Source: Enterocloster lavalensis
GTDB taxonomy: Bacteria; Bacillota; Clostridia; Lachnospirales; Lachnospiraceae
Direction: 5' to 3'
Assembly (NCBI RefSeq): GCF_902364025.1
Contig: NZ_CABJCG010000011.1
Location: forward strand, 62,001-126,000
Length of the DNA stretch: 64,000 bases
The position numbers and the translations under genes are program-made. Shown one piece after another: positions 51,982-60,500 of the stretch. The notes under the pieces are model-generated. The model was not told the DNA's origin. It worked only from the letters and a program-made list of their open reading frames with translations, and made no database searches. Positions within the stretch are counted from its first letter, which is position 1. Every line of letters starts with the position of its first letter.

Positions 51982-52027
51982 AAAAGCGGGAAACCATTGC
52001 CATATTCCGGCCTCGGTTTCCCGCTTT
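51982..52027. terminator. Terminator between hcp and the EAL gene
   Basis: AAAAGCGGGAAACC (51982-51995) pairs with GGTTTCCCGCTTT (52015-52027). It lies between convergent genes and may work for both. Confidence 0.75.
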
Positions 52028-52075
52028 CGTTCCATACAATATGCCGCCGGATCAACCTGCGTCCTATTGCCATCC

Positions 52076-53818
52076 CTACAGTCCCTGCTTCTCCAAATAC
52101 TCCCTAAAAAACCGTTCCTCCGGCATCGGCCTTCCAAACAGATACCCCTGGGCATAGCGGCAGCCCAGGGCTTTTAACAGCGCCGCCTGCGCCTCCGTCT
52201 CCACGCCCTCCGCCACCACCTGCAGGCGCAGTTCCCGGGCCAGGTCGATGATCAGGCGCATCACCTTCTGCCTGCGCGGCTGGTGTTCAGCCTGCCGCAG
52301 GAAATTGAGATCCAGCTTCAGGGTATCGATGGGCAGCTCGGACAACGTGTTGAGGGAGGAATAACCACTGCCGAAGTCGTCCATTTCAATGACAAATCCG
52401 GCCTGCTTCAGCCGCCGGATCACGCTCACCAGCTGCACCGAGTCCTTAACATAGGCGGATTCCGTGATTTCCAGGTGCAGCTCCTCCGGGTCCAAACCAT
52501 TTTCCAGGACCATACCCAACAGCGATTCCAACAGATCCTCGTGATACAGGTCGATCCTGGAAACGTTGACCGAAATAGGCACGGCGTCCGTTCCCATTTC
52601 CTTCCATTCCCGCAGCATCCGGCAAACCTTTCTCCACACAAACAGATCCAGGTGATAGATAAATCCATTCCGCTCAAATACCGGCACAAAGTCCCCCGGG
52701 GAAATCATGCCGAACTCCGGGTGCTCCCAGCGCACCAGCGCTTCCGCCCCAATGAGCCTTCCTGTGTCAACCTCCACCTTTGGCTGCAGGTACACGGCGA
52801 AGTCCCCCCGCTCCAGGGAGCTTTCCATGGTGTTGATAATCTTCTGCTCCACCATCAGTTTTTCATGCATGGCGTGATTATAAAGCGCAAACCGCTGGCC
52901 GTAATTCCGCTTGATGCTGGAGGCCGCCATCAGCGCCCTGTCGCACATCCGCGCAACCTCCAGGTCGCGGCTGTCAATCCGGTAAATCCCCGCTTTAATC
53001 TGCAGGCGCATCGGAAGGGGATAGCTCTCCAGGAACCTGCCCATACTGGCATCCAACGCCTCATAGGTCTCCTTCCGCCTGGGAAGAATGGCAAAAAAAG
53101 TATCCGCCCTTGCCCTGGTGATCAGCGTTCTGGAATCGGTCTGAATGGTCAGAAGGCAGACGGCCAAATCCATCAAAAGCCGGTCTCCTCTGCCGGTCCC
53201 AAACACATCGTTCACAATCTTGAACTGCTCGATGTCCACCGCCAGAATATCGAACTCCTGATCCGGGTGCATTTCCAGGAGACGGGAGGCGCGGTCGTAA
53301 AATATCTTTTCAGTCAGCAGCCCGGTGAGCATATCCCGCTCCAGAAGGTCGATGGTGCTCCTGGCCTGGCGGGCCTCCTCCAGGAGTCCCTGCAGGCGGC
53401 AGTTGGCCTTGGCCAGCGTCCGCTGGTAGTTGATGAGCTGGCTGTTCAGCTTCTGAATCTCATAGTAGCCGGAGCCGTAAGGTTCCTGCCCGTCCACCTC
53501 CGTTATGTCCAGAAGGGACAATGACAGCTCCATAAGCTGCGTCAGCGGCTCCGACGGTTCCACGTCGTAGGCGAAAACAATGAGCTGCCGGTTTATGGGT
53601 TTTACCGTGACAAACACCAGAGGATCGCCCTGGATTTTCATCCGCAGACGGAAGGAGGCCCCGTATTCATGATCCTGCTTCAGAAGCCCGTCCAGCTCTT
53701 CCCTCTCATGGAAAAGCTCGCGGACGTCCCGCCCTTCGTTCACAATCCCTGTCGGAATACTGCGGAGCACGCGTTTTACAACGCCTTCCCTGCTGCACAA
53801 AGCCATATAAACAATCAT
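52076..53818 (-). CDS. PAS-GGDEF(degenerate)-EAL cyclic-di-GMP phosphodiesterase
   Basis: 580 aa, cytoplasmic. Residues ~1-110 resemble a PAS-like sensor, followed by a coiled coil (~118-165). The GGDEF domain (~165-315) lacks its signature: RARADTF (235-241) stands where GGDEF should be, so it is probably regulatory. The EAL domain (~330-575) is intact: EALVRW (359-364), Asn in ISVNVS, EITESA, DDFGSGYS (480-487), Lys/Asp region LKLDLNFL and the late EGVETE. It should cleave c-di-GMP to pGpG. Its ATG overlaps the preceding B12-domain gene (TTATGA), so it is the last gene of the chemotaxis-linked operon. Confidence 0.9.
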   Translation of the reverse strand: MIVYMALCSREGVVKRVLRSIPTGIVNEGRDVRELFHEREELDGLLKQDHEYGASFRLRMKIQGDPLVFVTVKPINRQLIVFAYDVEPSEPLTQLMELSLSLLDITEVDGQEPYGSGYYEIQKLNSQLINYQRTLAKANCRLQGLLEEARQARSTIDLLERDMLTGLLTEKIFYDRASRLLEMHPDQEFDILAVDIEQFKIVNDVFGTGRGDRLLMDLAVCLLTIQTDSRTLITRARADTFFAILPRRKETYEALDASMGRFLESYPLPMRLQIKAGIYRIDSRDLEVARMCDRALMAASSIKRNYGQRFALYNHAMHEKLMVEQKIINTMESSLERGDFAVYLQPKVEVDTGRLIGAEALVRWEHPEFGMISPGDFVPVFERNGFIYHLDLFVWRKVCRMLREWKEMGTDAVPISVNVSRIDLYHEDLLESLLGMVLENGLDPEELHLEITESAYVKDSVQLVSVIRRLKQAGFVIEMDDFGSGYSSLNTLSELPIDTLKLDLNFLRQAEHQPRRQKVMRLIIDLARELRLQVVAEGVETEAQAALLKALGCRYAQGYLFGRPMPEERFFREYLEKQGL

Positions 53819-54864
53819 AATGTATCCTCTGCCCATTGTACAAGATTTCTGGCATCCTCGGTATAAATCACATCCCAGCCCGCCCAGATCTTTGTGCCGG
53901 AAAAGGCATTTCCTCCAACCGCGATTTTGATCCCGGGATCCTGTTCCCGCAGCTGCTTTACAGCCTCACGGCAGTGGGGAAGATGCTGCGGCATGGTCAC
54001 GGAAAGGGCCACCAGATCGGGACGGTGCTCCAAAACAGCCGACTTGATGGCCTCCACCGGCACCGCAGCCCCCAAATAGATGCTGTCCCAGCCGTGGTAT
54101 TCGAACAAATCCGCCACCATGCGCGCGCCGATTTCATGCAGCTCGCTTCCCACGCACGCCACCAACACGCGCTTCCCCCTGCGCTTCTGCCCAAAAATAA
54201 GCGGGTAAAGCTGGGACAGGGCCATCTGGGTAACGGACGTGCAGTAATGCTCCATGTCCACGGAAATCCGATGCCCATGCCACAGGTCCCCCACCCGCCG
54301 CATAGCTTCCGCAATAATATCCACGCAAATATCTCCCAAAGGCAGGCCTGCGTTCATATACTCCGCGACCAGAGCCATGGCCCCTTGGGTATCCGACTGG
54401 AGAAGTAAATTGAGATACTGTCCGGTCTCCTGTTCATACCGGCCCTTATCCGGCCGTTCCTGGCTGCCGTAGACGCACTCATCCCGCGTGGCCCAAATGG
54501 CCGCGTCCAGCAGCCGGTGCAGCTTCGGGCGCGTCTCCTCCGCCACGGCCTTTTCCAGGCAGCTTCGGATCAACTCGTAGTGCTCCACCATAATCGCGCA
54601 CACCCGCTCCCGGGTGAAATACTCCATCAGCGGGCAGAGCAGCTGATACAGCCATCTGGCATACCTTGAAAATATCCCCTCATCCTCCAGGTACAGGGCG
54701 GTGTACAGGAAATCCACGTTGTATTGGACGTCCTGATACATCTTTTTCCTGGCCCAGCCGTCCAGGCTGGCGCTCAGCCCCTGGTTGTTCTCCAGCTGGC
54801 GCGTAAAAATTTCATTGGTCAGGTTCAAAAATTCGGGATCCTGATCCATTATCATCAAACTCAT
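53815..54864 (-). CDS. B12-binding protein with CarH-like W-x9-EH photoreceptor signature
   Basis: 349 aa. A helical N-terminal region (~1-140) of unknown fold is followed by a B12-binding_2 four-helix cap (~145-225) and a Rossmann B12-binding domain (~230-345). The lower ligand site is ELHEIG (241-246, His243), an E/D-x-H-x-x-G motif. The cap holds W195 and E205-H206, that is W-x9-EH, the signature of adenosylcobalamin light sensors of the CarH type. There is no methyltransferase or DNA-binding domain. Encoded between CheD and the EAL protein, it could be a light- or cobalamin-responsive input to c-di-GMP. ATG 54864 with AAGGAG upstream. Confidence 0.85.
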   Translation of the reverse strand: MSLMIMDQDPEFLNLTNEIFTRQLENNQGLSASLDGWARKKMYQDVQYNVDFLYTALYLEDEGIFSRYARWLYQLLCPLMEYFTRERVCAIMVEHYELIRSCLEKAVAEETRPKLHRLLDAAIWATRDECVYGSQERPDKGRYEQETGQYLNLLLQSDTQGAMALVAEYMNAGLPLGDICVDIIAEAMRRVGDLWHGHRISVDMEHYCTSVTQMALSQLYPLIFGQKRRGKRVLVACVGSELHEIGARMVADLFEYHGWDSIYLGAAVPVEAIKSAVLEHRPDLVALSVTMPQHLPHCREAVKQLREQDPGIKIAVGGNAFSGTKIWAGWDVIYTEDARNLVQWAEDTL

Positions 54865-54907
54865 AAAACAGCTCCTTCCCACCCCCCCAGGAATACGCTG
54901 TCGCACA

Positions 54908-55390
54908 CTACAGAGTCACGGTTCCATGCCCCACCGAGTGGATGGTCAGTTTCCCCGTGGCCGCATCCATCACAACGGAACGGCCGTAGCGGTCCCCGGT
55001 GTCCTCCGCGATGATGCGCACGTTCATGGAATGCAGCGCCTGCTTCACCGCCTGCACGTTCCGGTCCCCGATCCCCTGCATGGGCCCCTTCACAGCGAAC
55101 ATGGTGGCTCCGCCCACAATTTTAGCCGTCACAAAGCTTTGCCGGGCGCCGTTAAGCAGCATGCGCTGTAGCAGGTATTTACAGCCGCTGTCCGCGAATT
55201 TGCAGGGATTGCTCCGCTCAATGGCATCGCTGCTGCTGGGCAGCAGGATATGGACCATCCCGGCAACCTTATTCTTGTAGTCGTAGAGGCAAACGCCGAC
55301 ACAGGAGCCCAGAGCGTAAGTGGCGATTTTTCCGCTGTCTCTGACTACTTCCATCTCCGCAATTCCCACAACAACCGGTTTATCTGCCAT
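54908..55390 (-). CDS. cheD: Chemoreceptor glutamine deamidase CheD
   Basis: 160 aa. Deamidates receptor glutamines and binds CheC. Active site Cys30 in ATYALGSCVGV and His47 in HILLPSS are in the expected spacing; the GGATMF and MNVRIIAEDTGG-like C-terminal features are present. It overlaps cheC by 11 bp. Confidence 0.93.
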   Translation of the reverse strand: MADKPVVVGIAEMEVVRDSGKIATYALGSCVGVCLYDYKNKVAGMVHILLPSSSDAIERSNPCKFADSGCKYLLQRMLLNGARQSFVTAKIVGGATMFAVKGPMQGIGDRNVQAVKQALHSMNVRIIAEDTGDRYGRSVVMDAATGKLTIHSVGHGTVTL

Positions 55391-56000
55391 AGGGTTCTCC
55401 TACTGCGTTGAAAATCCGTTTCAGGGATTCCAGATTGGGGAGGAACAGCACATGGCTGACAATGGACTGGTCGTCAATAAAATACCGATCCTCGATCAAC
55501 AGCAGGTTGTCGCTGTGATCCGCAAAATAAATGATCGGCACGCTCAACAGGGAACCCACCATATCGCGGCTCACCTCCGGCACCGACACCTCCACCTTAA
55601 AGCCCAACAGGGAGGACAGAGCGTTGATGTAAGAGCAGCACATGATATTTCCCACCTCCGCGATGGCGGAGGACGCCAGCTCGTCGTTCACGCCGGACGC
55701 AACCGGAAATCCCAGCAGATGTTCCAACATCACCTGGGTGAAGGACTCGCTGATCAGGAACATGAAAATACCGCTGATATCGCCTCCGGTCTGCACCAGC
55801 ACGCCGACCCGGATCGCCTCCATGCCGCCCAGCGTGTCCGGCACCTCGTTGAAGCCCACCACCCTTACCTGGGGGCATTCCATCACAATCTCTTTCCCAA
55901 GCATGGCTGAGAGCGCGGTGATCGCATTTCCAGTTCCAATATTTCCCAGTTCCTTCAGCATGTCCTGCGCCGCACTGTCCAATTCCATATAATCCTTCAT
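55380..56000 (-). CDS. cheC: CheC-type CheY-phosphatase
   Basis: 206 aa. Two phosphatase motifs: LKELGNIGTGNAI (E-x2-N) and SSAIAEVGNIMCCSYINAL (E-x2-N), as in active CheC. The C-terminal region contains a strand-rich domain. It acts on phosphorylated CheY and is regulated by CheD, whose gene overlaps its end. Confidence 0.92.
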   Translation of the reverse strand: MKDYMELDSAAQDMLKELGNIGTGNAITALSAMLGKEIVMECPQVRVVGFNEVPDTLGGMEAIRVGVLVQTGGDISGIFMFLISESFTQVMLEHLLGFPVASGVNDELASSAIAEVGNIMCCSYINALSSLLGFKVEVSVPEVSRDMVGSLLSVPIIYFADHSDNLLLIEDRYFIDDQSIVSHVLFLPNLESLKRIFNAVGEPYGR

Positions 56001-56072
56001 ACCGTTTTTATTCCCTTCGCCATTTTTCTCGTCCGTCCCTGCCGGTCCGGCCCTGCGCCCTGTGTATTCTGG

Positions 56073-56882
56073 TCACTTCCGGTAAACTGCGGGACAAATG
56101 TACTGGAACTGCGCGCTGTTCCATGCCAGAAGCTCCGTGTGCCCCACAAACAGGTAGCCCCCCGGTTTCAAAGCCCGGTAAAGCTGTCCGATCAGACGCT
56201 CCCGCGCGTCCTCGGAAAAGTAAATCATCACATTGCGGCAGAAAATCAGGTCAAACTGCGCCACCCCGGGCACCGTCCCCAAAAGGTTCATTTGCCGGAA
56301 TTTACAGCAATTTAAAATCTCCGGAGTCAGCGTAAAATGTCTGTTCCCATCCAGCTTTTTAACGTATTTCTCCTGCCAGCGGGGCGGGATATCCGCAAGC
56401 TCCCGCATGGGATAGACCGCCTCTTTTGCCCCCTTGACCGCGGCCTCCGAGGCATCGGTTCCCGTGATCTCCAAAAATGGAAGAAAGCCGCCCTGCCTGG
56501 TGTAATCGTGAAACAGCATGGACAGCGTATAGCACTCTTCCCCGGTGGAACAGCCCGCGGACCAGACCCGGTAAAATGGACCGGTGTTGTCCTGCCTCAG
56601 AGTGGGCAGAATATTCTCCCTCAGATAATCGAAATGTTTTGACTCCCGCATAAAAAACGTGTAGTTGGTGGTCAGCTTATCCAGCATCATATTTTCCAGG
56701 CGTTTTGTCTTATCCTGTTCCATCCGGCGCATGAACTGCTGCAGGCTGGTGATCCCTTCCTTTTCCAGCTCGGCGCTCAGCCGGCATTCCGACAGCGTGC
56801 GCTTTTTTGAGAGGTCGATCCCATATTGACTGAGCATGAACTGTTCAAGCTCCTGAAACTCCGCCTCCGTAAAACGTATCAA
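56073..56882 (-). CDS. cheR: Chemotaxis protein methyltransferase CheR
   Basis: 269 aa. N-terminal helical domain (QFMLSQYGIDLSKKRTLSECRL); SAM-binding domain with VWSAGCSTGEECYTLSM, and DLIFCRNVMIYFSEDARERL. It methylates receptor glutamates. Start: TTG 56882 with AGGAGG 8 bases upstream gives the family's usual N-terminus (LIRFTEAEF); an ATG further upstream is possible. Overlaps the CheW-like gene by 38 bases. Confidence 0.9.
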   Translation of the reverse strand: MIRFTEAEFQELEQFMLSQYGIDLSKKRTLSECRLSAELEKEGITSLQQFMRRMEQDKTKRLENMMLDKLTTNYTFFMRESKHFDYLRENILPTLRQDNTGPFYRVWSAGCSTGEECYTLSMLFHDYTRQGGFLPFLEITGTDASEAAVKGAKEAVYPMRELADIPPRWQEKYVKKLDGNRHFTLTPEILNCCKFRQMNLLGTVPGVAQFDLIFCRNVMIYFSEDARERLIGQLYRALKPGGYLFVGHTELLAWNSAQFQYICPAVYRK

Positions 56883-57174
56883 TCCCACCACCTCCTGCCA
56901 CTTCATCCGCCAGCACGGCCTCAAATCCGCCGTTCTCCCGGCGGAGAACCGCCGCGCACGCGGTGCTCGATCGTTCCGCGCCGCAGGGGTTGTACACGGT
57001 AATCAGTTCCCCCTGGTATTCCAACACACCTGCAATTTTCTCCGGCGCCCCCGGCACCGCAACGATCTGCGGACTCCGGATCAGCCGCTCGATCCGCTCC
57101 AGCGAAACCGCCTCCCTGTGTTCACCGGCGATCAGCCAGATCACGGCCTGCTCTTTTTCTTCTGCCTCGCTCAC
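56845..57174 (-). CDS. CheW-like coupling protein (short)
   Basis: 109 aa, shorter than standard CheW (~140-160). VIWLIAGEHREAVSLERIERLI, then IVAVPGAPEKIAGVLEYQGELITVYN match the CheW fold; the end (GGFEAVLADEVAGGGG) is abbreviated. It links receptors and kinase. The first part of the downstream cheR lies within its end. Confidence 0.8.
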   Translation of the reverse strand: MSEAEEKEQAVIWLIAGEHREAVSLERIERLIRSPQIVAVPGAPEKIAGVLEYQGELITVYNPCGAERSSTACAAVLRRENGGFEAVLADEVAGGGGIDTFYGGGVSGA

Positions 57175-57207
57175 AATACCCCTCCGCCATCCGCCGCGCG
57201 GACGTCT

Positions 57208-57594
57208 CTAAAATAACTTCTCACTGTCCACCAGAAATCCGTAGCTTCCCGCCGTTTCCACCCAGACCGCCTCCTGCAAAAAGATGTTGGCCTGGCCGCG
57301 CACTTCCTGGGGAAGGTTCTTGAAGTTCTCGACTTCCAGCTCGCAGACTCCCAGAATCTGCTCCGCCAGAAACCCGCCGATCCGCTCCCCCGCCTTTAAA
57401 AGCACCGCATACCGGCTTTCCTCCCTTGGGCAGCCTCCAAAACGGCGGCAGAAATCCTGCACCGGAATCTCCTGGTCCTGAAATTTCACACATTCCTGCC
57501 CGTCCGCCGGAGCTTCCAATATATGGAGCACCGCGTCGAGCATAATCAAAAAAAGGGAGTCCCCTGATTCGTAACACAAAAAAGATTCTTTCAT
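57208..57594 (-). CDS. CheW-like coupling protein
   Basis: 128 aa. FLIMLDAVLHILEAPADGQ, KFQDQEIPVQDFCRRFG, AVLLKAGERIGGFLAEQILGV are consistent with CheW domains; the ending NIFLQEAVWVETAGSYGFLVD is typical. ATG 57594 follows GGAGGGGAGAG; upstream frame not used. First gene of the operon cheW-cheW-cheR-cheC-cheD-B12-EAL. No cheA or cheY is encoded here. Confidence 0.8.
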   Translation of the reverse strand: MKESFLCYESGDSLFLIMLDAVLHILEAPADGQECVKFQDQEIPVQDFCRRFGGCPREESRYAVLLKAGERIGGFLAEQILGVCELEVENFKNLPQEVRGQANIFLQEAVWVETAGSYGFLVDSEKLF

Positions 57595-57788
57595 GGCGCT
57601 CTCCCCTCCAAAGATACATATTCCTTTTTCCATTCTACCCCAATGACAGAGGGAATGCAATCCGATTCTCACCAAGTTTTCAGGATGTCTTACTGACTGG
57701 CCTGTTCCGGCTGCGGGCCGCAGTGGAGACGCGTTCCGGCAAAGTCCGAAATGAGGCGGATTTCGCAGATGAAACGGCAGACAAAACA

Positions 57789-57822
57789 GCCCGGCGCATT
57801 TTGAATGTAAAATGCACCGGGC
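57789..57822 (-). terminator. Terminator of the sigma/anti-sigma operon
   Basis: GCCCGGCGCATTTT and AAAATGCACCGGGC pair with one mismatch over a 6-base loop. On the minus strand TGTTTTGT follows. It lies 60 bp after the anti-sigma stop. Confidence 0.8.
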
Positions 57823-57883
57823 CGCTGCTGGCCGTCATTATGTCGTATGAGCCGGGATCATTGCGATTTTGTCCGAAGCCGGT

Positions 57884-59335
57884 TTAGTCGTCTTCGCCGC
57901 TATCGCCGTCGTCTCCGTCCTCATCCCCGCTGTCGTCCTCATCCCCGTCGTCGTCTTTTCCGCCGCCGTTATCGTCATCGCGGTCATCATCGTCTTCCCT
58001 GCCGTCGTTTTGGCTGCGGTCGTCATCCGGTCCACCATCGTGGTCGGAGTCGTCGTCATCGTCATCATGGTCGTCATCGCGGTCATCGGCGGAGTCATTC
58101 TTGCCGGTGGGATTCGTTTCACGATGATTTCCCTGGCCGTTCACAGCACGTTTGCCGTCTTTATCATCGTCTTTATCATCGTCTTTATCATCGTCTTTAT
58201 CGTCTTCATCATCCTCATCGCCGTCATCGCTGCCGGAATCGTGTCCTCTGCGGTCGGAATCGTCGGAATCCTTTCTCTCCGCTTTGCCGGGACTTTTCTT
58301 TTCAGAATCACCGTCTGAATCCCGGTCATCGTCAATCCGGCCGTCATCGTCGTTCTGGTCGTCGTCCCGGTCGTCATCGTCCCGATCAGCGTCGGCCCGG
58401 TCGGCATCGTCCCGATCGTCGTCATCCCGGTCGTCATCATCCCGGTCGGCATCGTCCCGATCGGCATCATCCCGGTTGTCATCATCCCGGCCGGCCTCTT
58501 CTTCATCCCGGTCCTGATCGTCATCGTCACCATCCTGATCGTCGCTGTCCCAGTCCTCGTCCGCATCCCGGTCCGTTTCCAGCCAGTCCGGCCGGCCGCC
58601 TCCACCGTTTCGCAGCAGACGGTAGAGCTCATCCACCGCCGTCCCGGCCAGCTCCCGCTCATCCCGGTCCGGGGCCTTCCGTGCGGCTTCTTCCACCAGA
58701 CGCATTTTCCCGCTGGAAATATGGTATTCATTGGCCCTCTTTTGCAGATCGCGGTCCTTCGGCCTGCTTTGCCTCACCACCAGCGGCTGGATTTCCGTTC
58801 CGGCCAATGCCGCCTCGATGCTGGCGCTGAGCTCCTGCTTGATCCGCTCGGCCTTCTCAGGATTTTTGCTGTCCACGGACAAAAGCACGGTCCGTTGATT
58901 CCGGCTGATATACTGCTTGTCGTTCAGCCGGAGAATCAGATCGCCGACCGCATCCCGTACATCCCAGGTCCGGTAATCCGTTCCGGCCAGAATTTCCACG
59001 GCCTCCTCGTTGAGTCCTGTGACCTGGAGAACGCGGTCCCTGCGGTTGATGGTGATCTCAATACTGGGATTCACGTCCAGATCAATGATGCCATCTACCA
59101 GCAGGTTGCTGCGGACATAGCCGAAACCAGGCAGCAGCAGTAGCAGACATAAAAATACCGGAACAGCATACCGGTAAAACTGTTTCCAATCTTTCCTTCG
59201 GGATTTCTCCTCCTGTGCGGCGAAGCGATCCATCGTCTCCATTTTGATTACCGGCGGATCGGCGATATCCCGGAAACTGGGGTGAGGCAGCTGATCAACC
59301 GCGCGATTCAGCGACTGTTTAAGGTCTGTTTTCAT
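57884..59335 (-). CDS. RsgI-like anti-sigma factor with acidic repeat tail
   Basis: 483 aa. Cytoplasmic N-terminal segment (1-55, including FRDIADPPVIKMETMDRF), one membrane helix (~54-75, AVPVFLCLLLLLPGFGY), then an extracytoplasmic domain whose start, IIDLDVNPSIEITINRRDRVL, is the RsgI hallmark. Residues ~250-483 are almost entirely Asp/Arg/Glu/Gly repeats (DDDRDDADRD type), low complexity. Its ATG overlaps the sigma gene's TGA. It should bind that sigma factor inside and sense something outside; the acidic tail may bind Ca2+ or cell wall cations. That part is speculation. Confidence 0.85.
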   Translation of the reverse strand: MKTDLKQSLNRAVDQLPHPSFRDIADPPVIKMETMDRFAAQEEKSRRKDWKQFYRYAVPVFLCLLLLLPGFGYVRSNLLVDGIIDLDVNPSIEITINRRDRVLQVTGLNEEAVEILAGTDYRTWDVRDAVGDLILRLNDKQYISRNQRTVLLSVDSKNPEKAERIKQELSASIEAALAGTEIQPLVVRQSRPKDRDLQKRANEYHISSGKMRLVEEAARKAPDRDERELAGTAVDELYRLLRNGGGGRPDWLETDRDADEDWDSDDQDGDDDDQDRDEEEAGRDDDNRDDADRDDADRDDDDRDDDDRDDADRADADRDDDDRDDDQNDDDGRIDDDRDSDGDSEKKSPGKAERKDSDDSDRRGHDSGSDDGDEDDEDDKDDDKDDDKDDDKDGKRAVNGQGNHRETNPTGKNDSADDRDDDHDDDDDDSDHDGGPDDDRSQNDGREDDDDRDDDNGGGKDDDGDEDDSGDEDGDDGDSGEDD

Positions 59336-59919
59336 TGGCGTCTCACTCCTTCCTCCAGATAGGACTTCATCTTTTTCAGGGCCCTGTGGTACCCGGAGAG
59401 CACAGTTGAGAGAGGCAGATTCAAAAGCCCGGCAATCTCCCTGTGTTTCAGCCCGGATACCAAATGCAGAAATATAATCTCCCGCTCCTGTTCTCTCAGT
59501 AAACGAAGGGCGGATTCCAGAACCAGACGGTCCACCGGGTCCTGGATATAGGAAAGCTCAACGGAATTCTCCATCTCCCCCTCCTCAGACTGAATCTGTC
59601 TGCTGTTTACCCGGATATAATTCAGCGATAGATTGCGGGCGATGGTAAATATCCACGCCATGGGCTTACCCTGAGGGCGGTACAGATGAGCGCAGGATCG
59701 GATTTTCAAATAGGTCTCCTGCACGATGTCCTGGGTATCGCAGGGGTTTTTGACAATCGCCAGGACATAGCTGTAGAGGGTACGCTCCGTCAGACGGTAG
59801 AGCTCTTCCAGCGCGTCCCGGTCATCCCGTCCGATGCGGGTAATCAGATTCTCATCAATTTTGGTCCGGACCCTTTTCTCGCGCAGCGGCTCTCCTACCG
59901 CCATCATAAAAAACAACAT
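59332..59919 (-). CDS. ECF-type RNA polymerase sigma factor
   Basis: 195 aa. Region 2 is recognisable in DTQDIVQETYLKIRSCAHLY, MAWIFTIARNLSLNYIR; region 4 in ALRLLREQEREIIFLHLVSGLKHREIAGLLNLPLSTV. It directs transcription of a small regulon, probably including its own operon. The paired anti-sigma is RsgI-like, a combination that resembles SigI systems except that the sigma factor is of the shorter ECF kind. Start uncertain: ATG 59919 with GGGGGAG upstream; ATGs 12 and 15 bases later are alternatives. Confidence 0.88.
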   Translation of the reverse strand: MLFFMMAVGEPLREKRVRTKIDENLITRIGRDDRDALEELYRLTERTLYSYVLAIVKNPCDTQDIVQETYLKIRSCAHLYRPQGKPMAWIFTIARNLSLNYIRVNSRQIQSEEGEMENSVELSYIQDPVDRLVLESALRLLREQEREIIFLHLVSGLKHREIAGLLNLPLSTVLSGYHRALKKMKSYLEEGVRRQ

Positions 59920-60050
59920 CTCCGCGTTCTCTCCCCCTTATTTCCCGCTACCCGCCCTGCACTCTGTTGTAAAATGACCGCTCCGACCACCAGCCAGCTG
60001 TACTTCCCATATTTGCAGAGTAGACGCGGCGGCGTTGGGCGCTTCACCAG

Positions 60051-60209
60051 GCCAGTTGCCGCCGCCAGTTTAGTCGTCACCACTGGGCCAGTCTGCGCCG
60101 CAAGTTTAGCCGTCACCACCAGACCAGTCTCCACCGCCAGTTTAGTCGTCACCACTGGCTAGTCGTCGCCGCAAGTTTAGTCGTCGCCACTGGGCCAGTC
60201 TGCGCCGCC
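60051..60209. repeat. 36-bp tandem repeat downstream of the second RsgI-like gene
   Basis: Four imperfect units (60051-60086, 60087-60122, 60123-60158, 60159-60193) and a partial fifth, each including AAGTTTAGTCGTC or CAGTTTAGTCGTC. It lies in a 310-bp gap between the sigma gene and the second anti-sigma gene, beyond the stop of the latter. Frames through it have no ribosome sites, so I do not call a gene. Confidence 0.8.
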
Positions 60210-60229
60210 CCAATCAGTCATCGATTAGA

Positions 60230-60500
60230 TCAATCATCATCGTGGTCGTCGTCATCACGGTCATCATCATCGTGGTCATCATCGTCACGGTCATCATCAT
60301 CGTGGTCATCATCATCGTGGTCATCATCGTCACGGTCGTCATCATCACGGTCATCATCGTCATACCGATCATCATCATACCGGTCATCATCGTCACGGTC
60401 ATCATCATCACGGTCATCATCATACCGGTCATCATCGTCATCCCGATCATCGTCATACCGGTCATCCGCATCATCTCGATCATCATCACCCTTCATCCGA
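60230..60500. repeat. GAT/CATCATC-type microsatellite encoding the Asp-rich tail
   Basis: The coding strand is nearly pure GAT/GAC/CGT/CAC codons in 12- to 15-bp units (as seen on the plus strand: GTGGTCATCATC and similar). Prone to length change by slippage, always in frame in multiples of three. Confidence 0.8.

Noticed and set aside
57847..58830. Long plus-strand frames opposite the first RsgI-like gene
   Set aside because: Artefacts of the Asp/Arg codon repeat: their translation is a monotonous Arg/His/Pro or Val/Ile pattern, without ribosome sites.
58140..60500. Possible CRISPR array in the repeat-rich region
   Set aside because: Units of 12-36 bp with no spacers and, for the most part, coding in frame for Asp-rich tails.
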